NCBI GenBank assembly: GCA_017628435.1
Contig: JAGBZE010000150.1
Coordinates: 1 to 11,737 of the forward strand
DNA from: Akkermansia sp.
GTDB taxonomy: Bacteria > Verrucomicrobiota > Verrucomicrobiia > Verrucomicrobiales > Akkermansiaceae
Reading direction: 5' to 3'
DNA: 11,737 nt
Shown: positions 7,286-11,737 of the stretch, piece by piece
Layout: each line of letters begins with the position of its first letter
Position numbering within the stretch: position 1 is the stretch's first letter
Position numbers and translations under genes: made by a program
Notes under the pieces: generated by a model
Seen by the model: the letters and a program-made list of their open reading frames with translations, nothing else
Database searches by the model: none
What the model was told of the DNA's origin: nothing

Positions 7286-8296
7286 ATGAAACGCCTCCTC
7301 CTCTGCATATCAGCGGGTGTTCTAGCTGCCCTGATTCTCATCCAACTGTATAATTACTTTGTACACCCGGAACTCTGCTTCTACAAAAAAGCAGATGCCA
7401 TTACCACGCTGCACGAGCAGAAACTCCGCGCAGAGGGGCATTCCTGCTACATCATTGCGGGTGGGTCTGAAGCAAAAACCTGCCTGATTCCCTCCGTGAT
7501 GCAGGAAGAAGCCGGTATCGCCGTGGTGAATACCGCCACCGCAGCCGGCTGCGGTCTGGTAAGCAATGCAGCCATCGGCATGAACCACATCCAGCCTGGC
7601 GACACCTTGGTGCTCAGTTTCATAAGCTGTTACGAAGAAGACATTCACACAACCGACATTGGCATGCAACTTGCCTTTCATCTTTTCGGCACGAATGCAT
7701 TCCAGCATGGTATCATTCCCCTGGAACCCGGCAATCTTTCTTCCCTGCTGGCGTCAAATGCCAGCAGCATGCTTGTAAGTGCCGTTCGCAAACTCACTCG
7801 CGGATACAGCTACGTCTACAACAAGGAATCCACCCTGCACCCGGATGGATGGATGGAGGTGCACCGCAGCACCATGCAAAATGTCAAATTACGCAAAACC
7901 ATAGCCCGCGATATCATCATCGGGCCCGAATGCCGAGCCCTGCTACTGCGTACACAGAAGGCATGCCGCCAGATAAAATCTGATTTTATCGTTATGATTC
8001 CTGTGGGGTTATCCAATTATTATGAAATCAAACGCAGACTCATGCACGCACTGCAGCTTACCCGCACGGGAATTCCTGTACTGAAAGATAACCGACTGGG
8101 ACTCACAGTCAACAATAAAATCCTGGCTGATACCTACTACCACATGAACGCAGAAGGGGCTGAATGGAATTCACGCATCATTGCACGTCTCATCAAAGAA
8201 AAGAAATACTGGACGGAGCAGGAAATCCTTGCCAAAATGAAAGAACTGGGATTCACGGAAGACGACACCCCGCAACAGCCCGCCACCGCAATCTGA
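7286..8296 (+). CDS. SGNH-like periplasmic acyltransferase/esterase partner of the MBOAT protein
   Basis: A 336-residue protein with one N-terminal membrane helix (about 4-23), predicted to anchor the rest in the periplasm. I recognise it by context and two weak motifs rather than by strong similarity. GGSEAKTC (59-66) sits where SGNH hydrolases carry the GDS/GSS nucleophile (Ser61), after the strand YIIA. DTYYHMNAEGAEW (282-294) fits the C-terminal D-x3-H-(L/M)-N-x2-G block seen in AlgJ/DltD-like partners (Asp282, His286). PGDTLVLSFI (104-113) would be the middle strand. In known systems (AlgI/AlgJ-AlgX, PatA/PatB, DltB/DltD) this partner receives or transfers the acyl group onto the glycan. 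The gene starts 5 bp after the MBOAT stop and ends 5 bp before the GHL10 gene, with no Shine-Dalgarno. Base composition is low for the window. The alternative is a structural partner without its own catalysis. Confidence 0.72.
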   Translation: MKRLLLCISAGVLAALILIQLYNYFVHPELCFYKKADAITTLHEQKLRAEGHSCYIIAGGSEAKTCLIPSVMQEEAGIAVVNTATAAGCGLVSNAAIGMNHIQPGDTLVLSFISCYEEDIHTTDIGMQLAFHLFGTNAFQHGIIPLEPGNLSSLLASNASSMLVSAVRKLTRGYSYVYNKESTLHPDGWMEVHRSTMQNVKLRKTIARDIIIGPECRALLLRTQKACRQIKSDFIVMIPVGLSNYYEIKRRLMHALQLTRTGIPVLKDNRLGLTVNNKILADTYYHMNAEGAEWNSRIIARLIKEKKYWTEQEILAKMKELGFTEDDTPQQPATAI

Positions 8297-8301
8297 CCAC
8301 C

Positions 8302-9720
8302 ATGCCCCCGGTAATCCGCACACTCTGCATTCATCTACTTGCGCTGGCCGGTATCGCCCAGGCTTGGCAGCAGGTGAATGAAAATGCCCCTGAGCCAGCG
8401 CGTGAATTCCGCGCTGCCTGGGTGGCAACGGTATTCAACCTGGATTGGCCCAGCAAATCCGGACTTTCTGCCAGCCAGCAGAAAGCAGAGCTGCTGCACA
8501 TCATTGAGCAAGCCTCACGCCTGCGCCTCAACGCCATCATTCTGCAGATCCGCCCAAATGGAGATGCCATCTACCAATCCAATCTCGAACCATGGAGCGC
8601 ATGGCTGAATGGCCCGGGTCAGAATCCCGGGTACGACCCACTAGCCTATGCCATAGCAGAAGCACACCGCCGCGGCATCGAAATACACGCCTGGTTCAAC
8701 CCCTTCCGCGCCACCGTCAGCAGCCGTCCGGTGGGGCGCGGACACATCTCGCGCAAGCAACCCGATTGGCTGCTTAAGGCCGGCAGCACCACCATGCTGA
8801 ATCCTGCCCGCACCCAGGCTCGCGGACATGTACTACGCGTCATCATGGATGTGGTGCGCCGCTACGATATTGACGGCGTGCACCTGGACGACTATTTCTA
8901 CCCCTACCCGCCCCACCACAACGTGGCCGATGGCCGCTCCCCGGCTCAGCGCCGCGCTGCCATTGATTCCTTTGTGCAGGAACTTTACCGCCAGGTCAAG
9001 GCCGCCAAACCACATGTCCGCGTGGGCATCAGCCCCTTCGGCATCTGGCAACCCGGCTTCCCGGCTGAAGTTCAGGCTGGCGTGAACGCGTACGAAGACC
9101 TGGCCTGCGATGCCCGCAAATGGCTGGTTCAGGGCTGGGTGGACTACCTCGCACCCCAGCTCTACTGGCGCTGCGAGGGGCCGCAGAGCTTCCCCGCACT
9201 CATGCGCTGGTGGAGCAGCATCAACCCCAGCCGCCCGGTCTGGCCCGGCATAGCCTCCGTCCGCATCAACAGCAAGGAAGACCCCGGCCGAAATGCCTCC
9301 GAAATTGCCCGCCAGATCTCCTTCTCCCGCAGTCTTGCGCGCCAAAGCGGCGGCCAGGTATTCTGGAGCTGGAAATCACTGGGCACCAACCGGGGCGGCA
9401 TTCAGAAAGAGCTTGCAAAATACTACAGCAGCATTGCCCTGCCACCGGCCATGCCCTGGAGCGGCAGCTCCCAGCCCGCCCGCCCCTCCGTGCAGGCTCT
9501 GGACTCCGGCAACGGCTGCACCATCACCTGGCAGGGCAATGCCCGCAAATGGGTGCTCCAGGTGGGCAGCAAAGGCCGCTGGTTCACCATGGATGTACTC
9601 CCCGGAAACTGCAACAGAACCACCATTCCTGCCCGTGTAGCCAACACACTGGACCGCATCGCCATACGCCCCATTTCCCCCACAGGCATGAGCGGCACAC
9701 CCGGAATTCTGGCCCGCTAA
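8302..9720 (+). CDS. Secreted GHL10 (DUF187) family glycoside hydrolase-like protein, DigH/YngK type
   Basis: A 472-residue TIM-barrel protein of glycosyl-hydrolase-like family 10. E. coli DigH (YddW), the best-studied relative, cleaves denuded peptidoglycan glycan strands at the division site. I chose the ATG at 8302 because it begins a clean signal peptide (hydrophobic core 8-20, likely cleaved after GIAQA at 17-21) and sits 5 bp after the preceding stop; the same frame is open back to an ATG at 8164, but that would overlap the SGNH gene by about 130 bp and bury the signal peptide. Family motifs in order are REFRAAWVATVFNLDWP (34-50), HAWFNPFRA (129-137), DIDGVHLDDYFYPYP (189-203) with acidic residues Asp196/Asp197, VGISPFGIW (241-249) and DYLAPQLYW (281-289). 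No lipobox cysteine is present, unlike lipoprotein DigH. Residues about 390-472 form a small unassigned C-terminal region. It ends the envelope operon. Confidence 0.9.
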   Translation: MPPVIRTLCIHLLALAGIAQAWQQVNENAPEPAREFRAAWVATVFNLDWPSKSGLSASQQKAELLHIIEQASRLRLNAIILQIRPNGDAIYQSNLEPWSAWLNGPGQNPGYDPLAYAIAEAHRRGIEIHAWFNPFRATVSSRPVGRGHISRKQPDWLLKAGSTTMLNPARTQARGHVLRVIMDVVRRYDIDGVHLDDYFYPYPPHHNVADGRSPAQRRAAIDSFVQELYRQVKAAKPHVRVGISPFGIWQPGFPAEVQAGVNAYEDLACDARKWLVQGWVDYLAPQLYWRCEGPQSFPALMRWWSSINPSRPVWPGIASVRINSKEDPGRNASEIARQISFSRSLARQSGGQVFWSWKSLGTNRGGIQKELAKYYSSIALPPAMPWSGSSQPARPSVQALDSGNGCTITWQGNARKWVLQVGSKGRWFTMDVLPGNCNRTTIPARVANTLDRIAIRPISPTGMSGTPGILAR

Positions 9721-9764
9721 CGCAGAAATTGCCTTAAAAAACCCCGGGAATCGAGAATTTAGGG

Positions 9765-9792
9765 TTGAACTGTACTGTGGGACTGGTATAAT
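9765..9792 (+). promoter_or_regulatory. Near-consensus extended -10 promoter of the sugar transporter
   Basis: TTGAAC (9765-9770) and a perfect TATAAT (9787-9792) are 16 bp apart, and TG at 9784-9785 makes an extended -10 element. The predicted start of transcription is about 9798-9800, 3-5 nt before the ATG at 9803, so the mRNA should be leaderless or nearly so. The spacer holds a tandem ACTGT-ACTGT (9769-9778) followed by ACTGG (9782-9786), a possible regulator site. The stretch 9721-9764 contains no convincing terminator for the operon upstream; AACCC/GGGTT could form only a 5-bp stem. Confidence 0.8.
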
Positions 9793-9802
9793 ATCGCCCG
9801 TT

Positions 9803-11629
9803 ATGAGTACAGACGCAACCAAAGTCGAGCTTCCGAGCTCCGTGAAACGCTATGCCCTTTACCTGATGGTAATGGCTGGCCTTGGTGGTCTTCTGTATGG
9901 CATTGACGTAGGCGTGATTGCCGCCGCCCTGCCGTACATTGAAAAGACCTCTTCCTACACCCCGCAAGAACTGGCCATCGTGGTGGCCGCCGTTCTTTTC
10001 GGCTCCGTGCTTTCCTCCCTGTTCGCCGGCATGCTGGCCGAATGGCTGGGGCGCAAGAAGGTTATCATCCTGTCTGCTCTGCTGTTCACGCTGAGCATTC
10101 CGGTCATCTGCTTCTCCAATGGCGTGTTCGAGATGCTGATGGGTGGCCGTATTCTGCAGGGTGCCAGTGCCGGTCTCGTGGGTGTGGTGGTTCCCATGTA
10201 CCTGGCTGAATGTCTGGATGCCAACTCCCGCGGCAAGGGTACCGGCATGTTCCAGTTCATGCTTACCGTGGGTCTGGTGTTTGCGGCCCTTATCGGTCTG
10301 GTGACCACCATGTGGGTAGGCGCTGCCGATGATCCCACCGTGACCGCCGAGAGCAAGACGATGGCCTGGCAGGTCATCTTCTGGTGCTCCGCCATCCCCG
10401 GTCTCATCCTTTTCTTCGGCGCCTTCAAGCTGAAGGAATCCCCCCGCTGGCTGTACCGCCGTGGGCAGCGCGAGCTGGCTCTCTGCTCCCTCGCCTCCAA
10501 CAACGGTGATGCTGCTGCCAAGGAGATTCTGGATGAAATGATTGCTGCCGACGCTGCCGAGGAAGCTGCCAAGGCCGACATGGCCGCTGCTGCCAAGGGC
10601 GATTCCCTCCTCCAGCGCAAGTATGTGATTCCCTTCCTCCTGGCCGTGGTGGTTCTGGCCTGCACGCAGGCTACCGGTATCAACTCCGTGCTGAACTACT
10701 CCGTGAAGATTTTCCAGCAGGCTGGTCTGCAGGGCGAAGTGGCCAACTGGGCTGACCTCGCCATCAAGATCACCAACATGGTGATGACCGTAGTGGCCGT
10801 GACCCTGGTGGACAAGAAGGGCCGTACCTTCCTCCTCAAGATGGGTACCTCCGGTATCATCGTGGGTCTTGCCGGTGTAGGCGCCATGTTCCTCTCTGTG
10901 GAGAACAACCGTGTTGACGTGACCAAACAGGTTGCCGCCGCCGTGCAGGATAATTCCCTGAACATCTCCGCAGCCGATGCCGTGAAGGCCGCTATGACCC
11001 CCGAGATTGCCGCCGCTCACCCCGAATTCATGCAGGGTGAATCCGTAGCCCCCGGCATGCAGCTCATCGTGACTTACACGCAGGGTCAGTCCAGCATGCA
11101 GGATGTGGCCGAAGTGTTCGCTGATTCTGCAGCTGAAGGCTCCGCCATCGCCATCGCCAAGAGCACGGCTCTGGCCCCCACCTTCATGGACAAGCTCTGC
11201 TTCTGGTCCACCCCGCTGCCCGAGGGCGCTGTGAAGGAAGTGACCATCACCCGCGCTGAAATCGGCATGAAGCCCAACGCCGTGACCGGCTGGATTGTGA
11301 CCGGCTTCTTCGTGGTGTTCATCTCCTTCTATGCCGCAGGTCCCGGCGTGTGCGTATGGCTGGCTCTCTCCGAGCTCATGCCCACCCGCATCCGCGCCAA
11401 CGGCATGGCCATTGCTCTGCTCATCAACCAGGGCGTGTCCACTACCATTGCAGGCACCTTCCTGCCCTGGGTGGGTTCCTCCGGTTACTCCACCGTATTC
11501 TTCTGGCTGGCTGGCTTCACGGTGATTTACTTCATCACGGCTGCCTTCTTCCTGCCGGAAACCAAGGGCCGCACTCTCGAGGAAATCGAGCAGTACTTCA
11601 AGACGGGCAAGATGCCCGAGAAGAACTAA
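9803..11629 (+). CDS. Sugar-porter family MFS transporter with large periplasmic insertion
   Basis: A 608-residue inner-membrane symporter or facilitator of the major facilitator superfamily, sugar porter branch (relatives XylE, GalP, GLUT). Signatures are: EWLGRKK (80-86) after helix 2, GGRILQGASAG (114-124) in helix 4, KESPRWL (211-217) after helix 6, QATGINSVLNYS (289-300) in helix 7, VDKKGR (336-341) after helix 8, and PETKGRTLEEIE (585-596) after helix 12. Family members are usually 450-500 residues. The surplus is a segment of roughly 125 residues (about 367-490) between helices 9 and 10, which topology places in the periplasm. The central cytoplasmic loop is Ala/Asp/Lys-rich (about 235-268). 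The start follows a strong promoter directly, with no Shine-Dalgarno. Codon choice is highly biased, with AAG for nearly all lysines, suggesting strong expression. The substrate cannot be named; a hexose or pentose is the family default. Confidence 0.95.
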   Translation: MSTDATKVELPSSVKRYALYLMVMAGLGGLLYGIDVGVIAAALPYIEKTSSYTPQELAIVVAAVLFGSVLSSLFAGMLAEWLGRKKVIILSALLFTLSIPVICFSNGVFEMLMGGRILQGASAGLVGVVVPMYLAECLDANSRGKGTGMFQFMLTVGLVFAALIGLVTTMWVGAADDPTVTAESKTMAWQVIFWCSAIPGLILFFGAFKLKESPRWLYRRGQRELALCSLASNNGDAAAKEILDEMIAADAAEEAAKADMAAAAKGDSLLQRKYVIPFLLAVVVLACTQATGINSVLNYSVKIFQQAGLQGEVANWADLAIKITNMVMTVVAVTLVDKKGRTFLLKMGTSGIIVGLAGVGAMFLSVENNRVDVTKQVAAAVQDNSLNISAADAVKAAMTPEIAAAHPEFMQGESVAPGMQLIVTYTQGQSSMQDVAEVFADSAAEGSAIAIAKSTALAPTFMDKLCFWSTPLPEGAVKEVTITRAEIGMKPNAVTGWIVTGFFVVFISFYAAGPGVCVWLALSELMPTRIRANGMAIALLINQGVSTTIAGTFLPWVGSSGYSTVFFWLAGFTVIYFITAAFFLPETKGRTLEEIEQYFKTGKMPEKN

Positions 11630-11655
11630 TCCACCAATTAGTTTAATACATCTTC

Positions 11656-11699
11656 ACCGGCTCCCCCACCGCCGTACCGGGGGAGCCGGTTTTCTTTTT
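11656..11699 (+). terminator. Rho-independent terminator of the sugar transporter
   Basis: ACCGGCTCCCCC (11656-11667) pairs perfectly over 12 bp with GGGGGAGCCGGT (11679-11690) around an 11-nt loop, followed by a T-rich tract (11690-11699, TTTTCTTTTT). It begins 26 nt after the transporter stop and closes a monocistronic unit. Confidence 0.92.
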
Positions 11700-11710
11700 C
11701 CTCATCCTCC

Positions 11711-11737
11711 ATGTCCCACTTCCACCTCGCTGCTCAC
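11711..11737 (+). CDS. Possible start of a further gene, 3' cut by the window edge
   Basis: An ATG at 11711 opens a frame of nine codons (M-S-H-F-H-L-A-A-H) that runs off the end of the window. Its place just after the terminator's T-tract resembles the start of the SprT-like gene right after the recA terminator, and there is again no Shine-Dalgarno. Nine codons are too few to identify a product or to exclude chance. Confidence 0.22.

Noticed and set aside
8164..8301. Upstream ATG at 8164 as the start of the GHL10 protein
   Set aside because: It would overlap the SGNH gene by about 130 bp and place an unrelated 46-residue leader before a perfect signal peptide that begins at 8302.
9739..9766. 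Possible terminator after the GHL10 gene (AACCC/GGGTT stem)
   Set aside because: The stem is only 5 bp, the loop is long, no T-tract follows, and the 3' arm overlaps the transporter -35 box.
9734..11020. Long open frame on the minus strand opposite the sugar transporter (428 codons)
   Set aside because: It lies antisense to a certain transporter gene with strongly biased codons, and its translation is rich in His and Gly with no recognisable domain. It is a codon-bias shadow.

Overview
The window is about 11.7 kb of high-GC, gene-dense chromosome from a Gram-negative (diderm) bacterium. RecA style, gene content and base composition make a Verrucomicrobiota / Akkermansia-like gut lineage plausible, but that assignment is inference from general resemblance. 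All clear genes are on the + strand, gaps are short, and I see no RNA genes, insertion sequences, CRISPR arrays or phage genes. No stretch over 300 bases lacks a gene.

Layout. (1) 1-1599: the C-terminal part of a SNF2-family helicase-like ATPase whose start lies before the window. (2) 1646-2761: recA with its own promoter and a strong intrinsic terminator. (3) 2766-9720: five genes packed head to tail with gaps of 5-10 bp. They encode a SprT-like zinc metalloprotease, a class A penicillin-binding protein (PBP1A type), an MBOAT (AlgI/PatA-type) membrane O-acyltransferase, an SGNH-like partner anchored by one N-terminal helix, and a secreted GHL10 (DUF187, DigH/YngK-type) glycoside hydrolase. 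(4) 9765-11699: a monocistronic sugar-porter MFS transporter with a near-consensus promoter, an unusual insertion of about 125 residues on the predicted periplasmic side, and a strong terminator. (5) 11711 to the end: possibly the first nine codons of another gene.

How the genes fit together. The SNF2 protein, RecA and perhaps SprT form a DNA-maintenance neighbourhood. The PBP1A, MBOAT, SGNH and GHL10 genes look like a cell-envelope operon: a peptidoglycan polymerase, a two-part system that moves acyl groups across the membrane and onto a periplasmic glycan, and an exported hydrolase of a family whose E. coli member DigH acts on denuded peptidoglycan. The most interesting reading is a peptidoglycan O-acetylation and turnover module transcribed with the synthase. 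This is a hypothesis; an exopolysaccharide substrate remains possible.

Expression signals. The recA and transporter promoters place the predicted transcription start only about 2-5 nt before the ATG, so both mRNAs look leaderless or nearly so. Of the eight starts visible, only the MBOAT gene has a respectable Shine-Dalgarno sequence. recA and the transporter also show distinct, strongly biased codon use (for example AAG for nearly all lysines in the transporter), which suggests high expression.
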